Shown: piece by piece, positions 33,566 through 44,755 of the stretch
Layout: every line of letters starts with the position of its first letter
How positions within the stretch are numbered: position 1 is the first letter of the stretch
From: Tetracentron sinense
Taxonomy: Eukaryota > Streptophyta > Magnoliopsida > Trochodendrales > Trochodendraceae
DNA length: 64,000 nt
Reading direction: 5' to 3'
Assembly: GCA_015143295.1 (NCBI GenBank)
Contig: CM026560.1
Span: forward strand, 2,978,501 to 3,042,500
Translations under genes and position numbers: made by a program
The notes under the pieces: model-generated
Database searches by the model: none
What the model was told of the DNA's origin: nothing
The model's input: only the letters and a program-made list of their open reading frames with translations

Positions 33566-34719
33566 GAGCCCTTTTTTAGTGGCGCCTTCTCATTACCCTG
33601 AGTCTTAAGAGCATTAAGCAACCTGATGGCTCCCATTCTAGGCTGCTCCTTCTCATCATCATCACTCTCGGACAGCTCCTCATGCATGGCCGAGTTAGTC
33701 ACTGATGCCTGTAGGGCATTGAGGGGTTGTTTCTGTGGACAAACTGCTACTTGATGCGGTCCACCACAAAGAAAGTACTGCATCGGCTTGGAACCCGAAC
33801 TCTTTGATGTTGAAGCTTCTTTGCTCGACCCAGACTTGCCATTGCCCTGCTTCTTCCCATTCGATGGTCGAGAAGATTTATTGTGGCTAGTGTGGGTTGA
33901 GGTCACCTTCTTCTTGTTAGGGTCATTTGTGGAGTAGTCATTCAGACGCTCTGCTGCTGCTTGTGCTGAAGCTAAGTCTTGAACACGTTGTCTCTGCAAC
34001 TCGGTCTGTGCCCAAGGTTTCAATCCCTCCATGAAATAGAACATCTTGTCTTTCTCGGACATGTCCTTGATGTCTAGCATGAGGGCCGAGAACCACTTCA
34101 CATATTCACGCACCGTGCCTATCTGATGCAATTGCCGTAAATTCCTCCTAGCGATGTACTCCACGTTCTCGGGCAAGAATTGGGCTTTTAACTCCCGCTT
34201 CAAGTCCGCCCAAGTATCCATGACGCATCTCCCATTCTGAATGTCATCGTATCGAGTACGCCACCATAACTTGGCATCACCCGATAGATACATTGTTGCT
34301 GTTGAGACCTTAACTTCCTCTGATTCCTGTCTCATGGCTCGGAAATACTGTTTCATGTCGAACAAGAAATTCTCAAGCTCTTTTGCATTTCTCGCACCAC
34401 TGTACGAGCAAGGCTCTGGCACCTTCACTCGAATATTTGTCTCGGTAGGGCCATGAGGGTGCGAACCAACTGCCATGGTAAGCACATTCAACAGGTTTGA
34501 GAGCTCCTCAATCTTGGCCTGGAGAGCATCCGCTGTCCCCTTTACATCCTCGGTCAAGGTCTCTACTGATTCGGCCAATTCCTGGTGTCCTTGTTCCATG
34601 TTGCTTACTCGGTCATCCATCTGCACCAAGGTATGCAACATCCCATCAATCTGTGCTGTCTGGGCTTCCAAATCGTCCAGACGATCCTTGTTAGTGCGCG
34701 CTCCTGTCCCCTGTGTCAT
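33550..34719 (-). CDS. gag: Gag polyprotein, nearly intact
   Basis: The first ATG is at 34717-34719 (MTQGTGARTNKD); the open frame extends nine codons further up to a GTG. The N-terminal half has heptad-like coiled-coil sequence. The retrotransposon gag domain is clear (YLSGDAKLWWRTRY, WADLKRELKAQFLP, YVKWFSALMLDIKDM). A Ser/Lys-rich linker follows. The zinc knuckle is damaged: YFLCGGPHQVAVCP lacks the first Cys of the CCHC pattern. The frame ends at 33550 about 12 codons after entering the protease region in the wrong frame: the A6 tract at 33572-33577 reads CTA AAA AAG in gag frame, and protease is in the -1 frame. Confidence 0.85.
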   Translation of the reverse strand: MTQGTGARTNKDRLDDLEAQTAQIDGMLHTLVQMDDRVSNMEQGHQELAESVETLTEDVKGTADALQAKIEELSNLLNVLTMAVGSHPHGPTETNIRVKVPEPCSYSGARNAKELENFLFDMKQYFRAMRQESEEVKVSTATMYLSGDAKLWWRTRYDDIQNGRCVMDTWADLKRELKAQFLPENVEYIARRNLRQLHQIGTVREYVKWFSALMLDIKDMSEKDKMFYFMEGLKPWAQTELQRQRVQDLASAQAAAERLNDYSTNDPNKKKVTSTHTSHNKSSRPSNGKKQGNGKSGSSKEASTSKSSGSKPMQYFLCGGPHQVAVCPQKQPLNALQASVTNSAMHEELSESDDDEKEQPRMGAIRLLNALKTQGNEKAPLKKGSCSLI

Positions 34720-34752
34720 ATCTTCTAGCCTTGAATACACGGTCACGACCTT

Positions 34753-34764
34753 GCTCTGATACCA
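34753..34764 (-). promoter_or_regulatory. Primer binding site, initiator tRNA-Met type
   Basis: Minus-strand TGGTATCAGAGC lies two bases inside the 5' LTR. It is the standard complement to the 3' end of plant initiator tRNA-Met used by many gypsy and copia elements. Confidence 0.92.
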
Positions 34765-34766
34765 AC

Positions 34767-35223
34767 TGTCACGGGCAATTTACGTTGCCAGGTAAATCCC
34801 ATGCGGCACTTGATCAATCCGTTAATCAAGTCAGCCTATTCAAACAGTTACCTAAGAAACAAGAGTAAAGCACACCACAATGCACAAGAAAGAAGCAAAG
34901 ATCAATATTATTGCATAAAGGGAAAGGTTACAAGACACTATATAGGTACTGCAAATAAAAGACACTAGGGGAGCAGGTGATCAAAGATGGTGCAAAGACA
35001 ACCCACTCAAGTGAACTACCACCTCCCCTAGAAGGTGGAATATAAACCTTTTACATGTTGGCAGAAGGAAACATCCTATGTGTTGGTGGAGTCATATTCC
35101 CTTATTACAAAAATGCCACTAAGACTTTGGCGACTAAACTACCCTTTTACAATAGATCAAAAGACGCACAAATAGTGCCACCACCAAGGCCATGCAAACA
35201 TTGCTGGACGAATGGTCGTGACA
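34767..35223 (-). repeat. 5' LTR of the chromovirus (right copy)
   Basis: 457 bp, TGTCACGGGC...GGTCGTGACA on the plus strand, collinear with 29734-30190. It would hold the promoter for minus-strand gag-pol. Confidence 0.93.
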
Positions 35224-35355
35224 CCAAGCCATTTGGAGGCCTGAAGTGAGAATTCTAAATGAAGTTTTTTTTAATTGAACTCGCTATAAAATGAGGTCTT
35301 TTTTTAAATGGGGCATTTTTTAGGGTTTCTTTTCACTAAATTAGGTTCATAAAGT

Positions 35356-35398
35356 CATCAAAGCCCACGCTTTGGGGCCTAAAGTGTGGGCTTTGATG
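35356..35398. repeat. Near-perfect 43-bp palindrome
   Basis: CATCAAAGCCCAC on the left pairs with GTGGGCTTTGATG on the right. The inner arms GCTTTGG/CTAAAGT also nearly pair, leaving almost no loop. Confidence 0.85.
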
Positions 35399-35499
35399 GC
35401 TTAATGGACGGGCCAGCCCTAGGTTTGTTGGAAGACAAGTGGGGGCCACCGAATTGTACGAGAGCTGCTTCTACTACAAACAAGCAGGTGAACTCCCTC

Positions 35500-36284
35500 T
35501 TTTATTTGGCATTGCAGATCGGAAGAGTGGAGAACCCTATGGAAGTTACCTATCCCCACAAAAAAATGCTAGTTCATTTGGCATTGTATGGAAAACGCGA
35601 TCCTAACGCATGAAAATCTTCACAAGAGAAAACTTCCTATCGACCCTCACTGCCCAAGTGATAAGATTGAATCAGTAAATCACATTCTTTTTGAATGCCA
35701 GGTTGCCGGAGGAGTATGGTGGGGGTCTGCTCTTTCTCTTCAAACATATCAAGGTCTTGATCGTTGCATGAAGGAATGGTGGCATAATTGGAATGGGCTA
35801 AACATGGAAAAGTACAAGAAAATCTAATTCTTCACGGTGTGTGTATCCATAATTTGGAGTCTTTGGAAGAGTCGTAATGAGGCATACTATTCGGCAATAG
35901 CTCCTCACCCACCCCACATCATTCAACAAGCGGAAGGGTTGCTCAAGAAAGCCTCAAGGCTCTTTGGCCTGAAGATACCATCCTTTCTCCAGGCTCGGTT
36001 CAGACCAATAGTCTGAGAAATCGTAGGTTTACTCCACCCCTTGGATGGGTCAGAATCACGTCTGATGGGGCGTATCTTGGCCAGTCACAGTCAGCAGGAT
36101 CGGGTGTGATAGCACGTAGCTCAAATGGCTCCATTCTCCAGAGTGTCTTTCAAGCAATCTCGGGAGAGTCTGCTCAATAGCCAAAGCTACTGCCTTTCAG
36201 AATGCGACTGCTCTTTGGATCTGTCATGGTTGGCAGCAAGTGGCATTCGGCTTAGATGCCGAAGTTTTAGTTAAGCTTGCTCAA
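35500..36284 (+). pseudogene. LINE 3' end remnant (zf-RVT and RNase H), fused to gypsy
   Basis: Broken plus frames give TLWKLPIPTKK, a stop, then HCMENAILTHENLHKRKLP and SVNHILFECQVAGGVWW, the zinc-binding zf-RVT region of plant LINE ORF2. Then come IIWSLWKSRNEAYYS and an RVT_3-type RNase H start (SDGAYLGQSQSAGSGVIAR). The RNase H domain breaks off around DAEVLVKLAQQ (about 36285), where gypsy RT sequence begins without any LTR. There are stops at several points. No poly(A) tail is present. Confidence 0.75.
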
Positions 36285-37567
36285 CAGAATCTGGACGTGT
36301 TTTTCGAGGACTTGTCGGGTTTGCCTTCAGATCGTGTGATCGAGTTCACTATAGAGCTTGCTCCTAGTACTGCTCCGATTTCTAGGGCTCCGTATAGGAT
36401 GATCCCTGTTGAGCTTAAGGAGTTGAAGGAGCAAATTGAGGAGTTAAAAACCTCGATTTTATCTGACTGAGTGTTTCACCATAGGGAGCTCCAGTGCTTT
36501 TCGTGAAGAAGAAGGATGGGTCGATGATGATGTGCATCGACTACAAGCAGCTGAATAAGGTCACTATCAAGAATCGTTATCCATTACCTCGGATAGATGG
36601 CTTGTTTGACCAGCTGAAGGGAGCGAAGTTCTTCTCGAAGATTGATCTTCGATCTGGCTATCATCAATTGAAGATTAAGGTTGAAGATGTTCCTAAGACT
36701 AGCTTCAGGACTCGGTATGGGCACTATGAGTTCTTGGTCATGTCTTTTGGTCTGACGAATGCACTGACTACTTTCATGGACTTGATGAATCGGGTGTTCA
36801 GAACGTCTCTCGATCGATGTGTGATCGTATTCGTCGATGATATCCTTGTGTACTCTAGGACACGAGATGATCATGCGAGAGATCTCCACCTTACATTATA
36901 GACTCTTCGAGAGCATAGCCTGTATGCTAAGTTGAGCAAGTGCGAATTTTGGTTGGAGAAGGTAGCATTCCTCGGCTACATAGTATCTACCGAGGGTATC
37001 TCGATTGACTTTAAGAAGGTGGATGCAGTGATGAACTGGGAGAGGCTGAAGAGAGTCACCGAGATACGCAATTTTCTCGGCTTGGCAGGCTACTACAGAC
37101 GCTTTGTGGAGGGGCTTTCCAGCTTAGTGGCTCTACTTACTTACCTTACACAGAAGAATGCTAAGTTCACTTGAAGTGACAAGTGCGAGGTTAATTTCCA
37201 GGGTTGAAGAAGCAGCTTACTATGGCCCCAGTTCTCACAGTGCCATTTAGGAGTGGTGGATTCGTAGTACAGTGATGCCTCACAGGTCTGGCTAAGGTGT
37301 GTTCTGATGCAACATGGGAAGGTCATTGCCTATGATTCCCAGCAGTTGAAAGAGCATGAGAAGAACTATCCTACGTATAATTTGGAGCTTGCCGTAGTTG
37401 TGTTTGCGCTGAAGATTTGATGTTACTACCTTTATGGGGAGCAGTTCGATAAGTTCACGGATCATAAGAGCTTGAAGTATTTGTTTTCCCAGAAGGATCT
37501 GAATCTAAGGCAGCATCAATGGATAGAGTTCATGAATGACTATGATTGCTCCATTCAATACCACCCT
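36285..37567 (+). pseudogene. Tekay/Del-like chromovirus RT and RNase H, broken
   Basis: From DVFFEDLSGLPSDRVIEF, the RT runs through [51 protein letters not shown] and [13 protein letters not shown] (FVDD in place of YVDD/YLDD), then KCEFWLEKVAFLGYIVS and NFLGLAGYYRRFVEGLS. RNase H follows in broken frames to YDCSIQYHP at 37567. Lesions: a 1-nt shift and TGA near 36470, a TAG where Trp is expected near 36490, a TAG near 36900, and several frameshifts after 37170. There is no gag, protease, PBS or 5' LTR. RNase H resumes at 40093 with DKANVVVDALS, showing that the LTR between them is an insertion. Confidence 0.85.
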
Positions 37568-40087
37568 TGTAGAATCCCGGAACCGAGTTCACTGTGCTAT
37601 GAACAATATTAGTAAATAGTGCCCTTATATGGTGTGTGTAAAGGCCTCAGGCCTTCCATCGTGTTCTTGGTATGATGGTGAGTCAAGTGAGGGTTTTAGG
37701 TGCATGTTTTGAATCTCAAAAGGAGAGTATAAAGATACTCTAAGTGGGTAAAATCAAAGGTATAAAATGCCCTCAATGTTTAATGGGTTGTAAGTGAATA
37801 GTGCTAGTGTGTGAGGCATAAAGAGGTCGGGGCCTCTCATGCATGTTGGTGTGAATTCAATGATCACCTAGGTGAGTTACAAACCTATGGAAAACGAGTC
37901 ATGAGGTGTTATTAGGGTGTTGGACCCAAGGGAAAAGAGTGTGAAAGCACTCGAAATGTCTAAGTGTTAAAGGGTTATGTCTTAACATTACCATCAACTT
38001 TAAGAAGCTTTAGTTTAGTCACCGTTGCTCGGAATCCAGTGATTCTTGAATTTTTTGAAAGGTATTAGAACCCTCTTCGAAGTTCATGTTTATCATTTTT
38101 TTATATTTTGAGTCGGGGTTGAGTTAAAAGTTGGATTTCCAAAACTGGGTCTACTGAAAATCTGGGCTACTGAAACCCATTTCCAGACTAGTCTGCATTA
38201 TAGCCCATTTAGGTAATTAAAAACTCAAAATTAGGATTTGTCTATTAGATACAAAATTTTTTCCCTTTAAATGATGAGTCCAACGCAAGTTGAATTATTA
38301 AAATCCGACAAACAAATCAAAAGTTATGACCTGAAATACCAATGCATGAAAATCTGGAAACTTTCTGTCAAAGTTACGAATGATCATAAATACCCTACAA
38401 ATGATCGTAGAGTCCGAAAACTAGGTAAAATTACTGTAAAACCTACGATCGATCATAGGAAGCTTACGAAGGATCGTAGGCGCGTGAATCAGCTTTTCTA
38501 GTGCAAGATTTTTAGGGTTTCTACCCTCTTGGCCTATAAATAAGGACCCAAATTGGGGGTTTTGGGTTACACTAACCTAAAGAGAGACCTTGGGAGATAA
38601 AGGAAGAAGAGTGGGGATTCCAAAGAGAGGTTTTGTTGGAGGTCAAGGAGGAGCTCAAATCCTCACTTCCTAAGCTTCCATAAGCTTGGTTCTCACCACC
38701 ACGCGCCATTAGAGCTTGGATCTTCATCCTCAAGCTCGGGTTTCTCTTCTACAAGCTTCCTCAAGATTTTCAAGCCTTAGATCAAAGAGATTTTATCCCC
38801 TAAGGTAACTACACTTCACTAGCTAGTTTATCATAAACTATATTGTAAATCAAGATAAAACATGTGAATTGTGATGTGAGTTACTTTGTGATGCTTATAT
38901 GCCTTAGACCAAAGAATGAAAAGTGTATATTATTATTTAAAGATGAAAAACATGTTAAAAGACATTAGTTTTGAGAAAAATCAAAAAGGAAAACCATATG
39001 TTTTGATGTAATTGGAATTATGTGGACCATGTGTATATGGGCTATTGCTATGGATGAAAAGGTGAAATCTGGGATATATGTAAAGTGTTTCTTTTTCTAT
39101 TATGCTACTCACAATTGATTATATGCACGTGTATTGTATGATCGAGATTTTTCATATGGGCATGTGTAAAGCAAGTGAGAATTTAAGTGTATGCGTGGGA
39201 GGATACTAGTGGACTTCACTCCTTGTAGGGTGGGCATTAGTCATTTGGTCCCAAAGAGAAATGATATGTGCAAAGATACCAATAGAGAGGTTGGTGATCT
39301 CATGTGTATGTGTATGTGTATGTGAGATGAAGCTAATGGACTCTACCTGTTGTTGGGTAGGCATTAATACTAATGGACTCTACTCCTTGTAGGGTAGGCA
39401 TTAGTCAAGTGCAAGTGTACGCTAGTAGCCTCTACTCCTTGTAGGGTAGACATTAGTCTTGTGCAAGTGTACTCTCCCATAAAAAGATGTGCAAAAAGCC
39501 ATGTGAAAATGATATGTGAAAAGAGTATGTGTTTTGCAAAGTATCACACACGTGTATTTAAAAAGAGGTTTTTCCTTATGTGTTTCAGTGCATGTGTATT
39601 CTATGAACTGCCTATGTGAAATCATGTGATATTATAACATATTATCTAGTGGTTTGTAGGCACTAAGTATTCCATGTTCAGCCGAAATTGTTACTTCGAC
39701 AAGTCTTGTTGATGAGTGTGCTCCTGAGCCTTGGATTGAGGAGGAGTACTTCGAGCCGGAGCCCACTATAGATCATCATCATTAGGATGATAGAGCACTG
39801 GATAGGCGGCACTCTTCAAATTATTCGTGAGAGTGGCGAGGGAGAGATAGTATATACGTTTTGATGAGCGAGCATGTTCACTCTTTATTTTGGTTTATGT
39901 ACAAACTTGGAATATAGTTATATGTATAGAAAGAAAAATTGAGTTCACGCTTCCGCATTGTTTCGCTTCCGCAATTTTTTCATTTCCACTATATATGCCT
40001 TGTACATTTTGGAGGATGGTTTGACAGGTTATGTTAGTAACGTCTAAAGTCCCACCTAACTCCTAAGTGGGATTTTGGAGCGTTACA
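37568..40087 (+). repeat. Solo LTR inserted in RNase H of the Tekay-like element, 2520 bp
   Basis: Starts TGTAGAATCCCGGAAC and ends TTTTGGAGCGTTACA. Flanks are ACCCT (37563-37567) and ACCTT (40088-40092), a 5-bp duplication with one later change. Removing it joins the RNase H codons for YHP directly to DKANVV in frame. A TATA box CTATAAATAAGG at about 38535 gives plus orientation, and tandem GGACTCTACTCCTTGTAGGG units lie at 39190-39470. It is related to the minus-strand LTR 10761-15513. Confidence 0.92.
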
Positions 40088-40092
40088 ACCTT

Positions 40093-41622
40093 GATAAGGC
40101 GAATGTGGTAGTAGACGCTTTGAGCATGAAGCCTCCGAGACTCATTGCACACATGATGGTGCAGGAATTGAGATTGCTAGAGGATGTGGCTAGCAGCGAG
40201 ATCAGCTTTAGTCCCCGTACTTTTGGGGCCTTGATGGCTAATATTGCAGTTCAGTTGACATTCTGGATCGGATCCGAGAGCTACAAGATTCGGATGCCGA
40301 TTTACTTGCTTACCAAGATAAGTCAGTGAGTAGTGGCAGTCAGGAGTTTGCCTTGAATGGTGATGGTGCTATCACATTCAAGGGAAGACTATGTGTTCTC
40401 ACCAATGAATCCTTGAGGCGGAGATCTTGGACGAAGCTCATAAGGACAAGTATATTATACATCCAGAGGGTACGAAGATGTATCGGAACTTCAAGGGTCA
40501 TTTTTTGTGGTGAAACATGAAGAGGGAAGTGACAGAGTAAGTGTCTCGATGCTTGGTGTGTCAACAGGTCAATGCCGAGCATATGAGGCCAGCAGGTGGC
40601 TTGCCACGGACGACATGGATCTCTGATGCTATTTGGGTTGTAATAGACCGTTTGACGAAATCTGCGCATTTTCTTCCTTATCGGACTATGTTCAACTTGA
40701 ACCAACTTGTAGCCTTGTACATCAAGGAAGTGGTTCGGTTACACGTGGTGCTAGTTAGTATTGTGTCAAACAGAGATCCGAGGCTTACATCTAGGTTCTG
40801 GAAGAGTTTTCAGAGTGTTATGAGTTCCTATCTGGTCTTTAGCATTGTCTTTCATCCTCAGATTGATGGGCACACCGAGAGGGTGAACCAGATTATAGAG
40901 GATATGCTCTGGGCATGCATGTTAGATTTTCGAGGCAGTTGGAAGGATTCTCGTTGGTTGAGTTCGCCTACATTAATAACAATTATCAGGCGAACATCCA
41001 GATGACACCTTTCGAGGCCTTGTATGGAAGGAGTTGTAGATCGCCTTTATACTGGGATGAAGTTGGGGAAATGAAAGTTTTGGGGCCTAAGTTGATCAAG
41101 CAGACTGCTGATAGTGTTAAGATTATCAGGGAGAGGTTGAAGACTGCTTAGGACAAGCATAAGAGCTATGCGGACACTTGCCGTAGAGACTCGGAATTCC
41201 AGGTTGTGGATCAAGTCTTTGTGAAGATTTCTCTGATCCAGGGAATCATAAGGTTTGGCAAAAGGGGCAAGCTTAGCCCTAAGTACGTGGGTCTATTTGA
41301 AATCATCACCAGAGTTGGTGAGGTGGTATACAGGGTAGCCCTACCTACTCACATGGCAGCAGTCCACAATGTCTTCCATATTTCTATGCTCCAGAAATAT
41401 ATCCTGGATCTGTCACATGTCATAGATTTGGATCCATTGAAAATTTGGGAATACCTCACTCTATTCGAGCAACCGACTCAGATTTTGGATAGGCGAGATC
41501 AAGTCTTGCACACCAAGACTATTCCATTAGTTCTCGTGAGGTGGCAACACCATTCAGTGGAAGAAGCCACATGGGAGCGCAAAGCCAAAGTGAGGGAAAA
41601 GTACCCACATTTATTTGTATAG
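40093..41622 (+). pseudogene. Tekay/Del-like integrase and chromodomain, broken
   Basis: DKANVVVDALSMKP completes RNase H. The integrase zinc-binding region is split over frames at 40420-40560 (EAHKDKYIIHPEGTKMY ... CLVCQQ). A deletion then removes the first catalytic Asp region: AGG is followed directly by LPRTTW. The remaining core has RLTKSAHFLPYRT, SNRDPRLTSRFW (second Asp) and DGHTERVNQIIEDML (Glu). The C-terminal part (ALYGRSCRSPLYWDEVGE, KLSPKYVGLFEI, NVFHISMLQKY) leads to a terminal chromodomain (QILDRRDQVL ... VLVRWQHHSVEEATWE), as in the Tekay/Del clade. It ends at TAG 41620-41622. Confidence 0.85.
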
Positions 41623-41699
41623 TTTCTTTGGTATTTTTTCATGTAATTTTGTTCTTTTATGTTCATTAGTGTTGTCCTAATTTCGAGGATGAAATTCTT

Positions 41700-41713
41700 G
41701 TAAGGGGGAAGGA
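41700..41713 (+). other. Polypurine tract of the Tekay-like element
   Basis: GTAAGGGGGAAGGA lies directly before the 3' LTR start TGTAGAACCCCGG, after the common 'cgaggatgaaattcttgtaag' run-in. Confidence 0.85.
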
Positions 41714-43557
41714 TGTAGAACCCCGGAACTACATTCATTATTCTGGTGAATAGTGTCTTGAACTAGTTTTGTAAAAGACCTAAGGCCTTATGAGGGTATG
41801 TGATGAAATGAAATGAGATTTCATTGATTATATGTGTGAGTGTGTTGTGTGTACAAGCAAGGGTAATAATAGCCTAAAGTGTGGTTAATGTGTTAAGGAA
41901 GGGAAGGGAAAAGTAGTCAAGTGTCAAGGTGAGGAAAAATGGGAAAAACAGGCAAAATAGGGTTAGTTGGTCGACCGACCCCTAATCCGGTCGATTGACT
42001 AGGTAAAGGTTTTGTATGGGAAAAAAATCCAGAGAGAGGGTTTTCGGCCGATCAATGGGATTTGGTAATCCGGTCGACCGACTTGAAATTCGGTCGACTG
42101 ACTGGTGCTTTTTTGTGCTATTTTGGCCAACTGACCTACTTTATGCTTTTGGGGTTTTGCCAAACCCCAAATCTTCTATAAATACCCCATTTTGTGGGAT
42201 ATTGGGTTACCAAACCCTAAGAGCTTTTCCAAGGGTATTTTTGAGAGAGAAAGAGAGTGAAAAAGCTAGGGTTTTGCTGAGGTTTGTGTGCGGATCAAGA
42301 GTGAAGCTCAGTTCTTGCTTTTCAAGCTTGGATCTCTTTTCCTCAACTTTTCTCAAGCACTTAGACCTAAGGGAATTGGTCTTGTAAGGTAGATACCTTC
42401 TACTCTTTAACCTTGTTATAAATTCTTGAATTCTTGAATCAAAGTGAATGGAAATGAATGATTTTTGAAGAAATAGGCTACGTAGCCCATACTCTTGTTA
42501 TGCTACCTCTATGAATGGAATGCTAACTTTCTAAGTATTCTAAGATGCTCACAAGTACTCTATGCACTTTAATTCTTGCATGATTGATGTTTTCTCATAA
42601 GTACGATTATTCCGGAAATCTCATAAGTTCTAAAGAAACTCATAAGCTCACAAGCATTGATAAAGCCAAACTGAGGGTTGGTCAAGTGTAGGGTGTATCC
42701 AAGGATATGTTACACTTGACTCATAAGAAATCTCATAAGGATTTGATAATGCCAACGGGAAGGTTGGTCAAGGAGGATGACACGCCTATTCTATTTACCT
42801 TCGATGAAGGGTATTTACATACTCGGCTCATAAGTCGCTAAAAGGGTGCTTTCATCTTGCTCATAAGCTCATAAGAACTTATAAGCCTCATAAGCAAAGA
42901 TCTCGAAAGTCTCATAAGCAAAGATCTCGAAGAACTCATAAATGATTCCCATAAGTTCAAAAATCTCGTAAGAAGCTTGATTCTTACAAGAACTCGTAAT
43001 AACTAATAAGTTTGGTTTCTCAAAGGACTTGTACATTTTGGTTTTAAAAGGATGCTCATAAGGTTATGTTTTGAAAAATTATGCACTCTTGGTTTAGGCT
43101 CTACGATTTCGATGAACTGTGTGCATGATTATTGTTTTATAACTCTGTTAGTTAGTAGTTTGTATACACTGAGTATTCCATGCTCAACCATACATTTTGG
43201 TGTCGGCAGGTGCGTTTGATATCTGCGCTCCTGGTTCATGGATCAAGGAGGATTATGGCGAGGAGGAACCTATAGTGGAGCCTCAAGTGGAGGAAAGGGA
43301 CCTTGACTGGTGGCCTTATCCTGGTCAATTTTAGAGTGATGTGAGAGAGTGATCTGCATAGTCATTTTGTTAAAGTGGGGGTGTCCACTTTACTTTTGTT
43401 ATTATGTTTTTGTATAAACTTGGATACACTTTATATAAATTTTTAGTTTATGCTTCCGCTATGTTATATCTTGTATACTTACAGGATGGTTTGATATGAC
43501 ATGTTTGTCACACAAAAAGTCTCTCCTAATTCCTAGGTGGGATTTTAGGTCAAGACA
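41714..43557 (+). repeat. 3' LTR of the Tekay-like element, 1844 bp
   Basis: Starts TGTAGAACCCCGGAAC after the PPT and ends TTTTAGGTCAAGACA by alignment with the end of the 37568-40087 LTR. TATA box CTATAAATACCCC is near 42177. No matching 5' LTR was found upstream, so the element is 5'-truncated and no target duplication can be shown. Confidence 0.8.
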
Positions 43558-44640
43558 TGCATCCTCCTCTTCAGAAAACATCCCAAGCATGCGATGGAGC
43601 TCCTTATGGAAGATCCCAGTCCCCCCTAAATTGCTCATTTTAATGTGGAGATGTATCTCAGATATTCTGGCGGTAGGAGTGAATCTTCAGTGCAGGAAAG
43701 TTGACATTGATCTGATGTGCAGAATGTGTGGGAATGAAGCGGAATCAGGTGTTCACTTATTTGTAGAATGTGAGTTTGCAAGGAGAGTTTGGTTTGGATC
43801 GTCAGTTTGCTATCTCAGTGATAAGGGTAATGTCGAATCTTTGGAGAAGTGGTGGGATAGGAGGTCGATGGGAGGTTTGTTTAAAGCCAATAACTTTGAG
43901 GTAACTATCAGGCTTATTTGTGTGCTTTGGATGATCTAGAAATTAACACATTTTTGATAAATTCAAACCTGATCTGAGAAGAATAATAGAAAGAGCTAAT
44001 GCATATGCTTTTGAGCTATCTTCCATGCACACTTCTAATCCTGCCTTGGACATGCTCAAGAACCCGACCCCCAAGGTTTCGGTAAATAATATGGAAGCAC
44101 CGGATTGGCTCGCTTCTCAAATTGGTTGGTTTAAGATTAATGCGGATGACTCTTATTCCTTGGATGGCTCGATTTCAAGCGTAGGGGGATTGGCTAAGAC
44201 CCATACAGGTAGGAGTGTTGTTTCCTTTTGTTTTCCTATTAAGTCTGGAAATGCAAGACAATTTGAGGTAAAAGTGATGTTTCTGGGCTTCTTATTCTGT
44301 CTTCAAAATAACTGGAATTGGTTCTCTTGGAAGGTGACTCTCAATCTCTCATACAAGCTATTAGCTGTGGAAAAACTACTCCTCATTGGGACATCAAATC
44401 TATATTTGAAGACATTTTGATTTTGTGGAAAAAGTTCCCTAAGTCCTCTCTCAAGTGGGTAAGAAGATCTCAGAACTCTGCAACTCATAATCTTGCGAAA
44501 ATTGCAGACTTTGAGACATCCAAGTTTTTTAGATCCGGAAATTGTACTAAGGAAAATTTGAATTTTGCCGGTAGAGGTTTTAACTTTCAGGCCCATGTAC
44601 ATCCTTCATTTAGATGAATAAATTATTAGTTTCTACCAAA
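43558..44640 (+). pseudogene. LINE 3' end remnant (zf-RVT plus RNase H)
   Basis: Starts at the LTR junction with HASSSSENIPSMRWSSLWK, then VPPKLLILMWRCISDIL, CRMCGNEAESGVHLFVEC (zinc-binding zf-RVT) and a stop near 43940. An RNase H-like part follows over two frames: GWFKINADDSYSLDGSIS, then VLLEGDSQSLIQAIS and LKWVRRSQNSATHNLAK. The frame ends with TGA at 44615-44617, and a short UTR ends in an A-run (ACCAAAAAAATT). It is a 3' fragment of a different copy from the LINE remnant at 35500-36284, since both contain zf-RVT. Confidence 0.78.
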
Positions 44641-44755
44641 AAAATTAAACATAAATCACACACAAGAAGTATATAAATATGAATTTACGAATTTTGTGAG
44701 CAACCCTATACATTTTTCCATCATAGCATAGTGGCGCATGTTAGTGGGCTTGGAA

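Larger units (their letters stand above)
29734..35223 (-). mobile_element. Ty3/gypsy chromovirus, 5490 bp, full structure, minus strand
   Basis: Two 457-bp LTRs flank gag, protease, RT, RNase H, integrase and a chromodomain in the Ty3/gypsy order on the minus strand. PBS and PPT are in place. A short CCAA lies on both sides (29730-29733 and 35224-35227), a possible 4-bp target duplication. A few stops and one or two frameshifts interrupt pol, several being TGG-to-TAG/TGA type changes. The LTRs differ at scattered positions, so insertion is not recent but the structure is complete. Clade: the chromodomain and RT resemble plant chromoviruses; Galadriel-like is a tentative guess. Confidence 0.93.
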
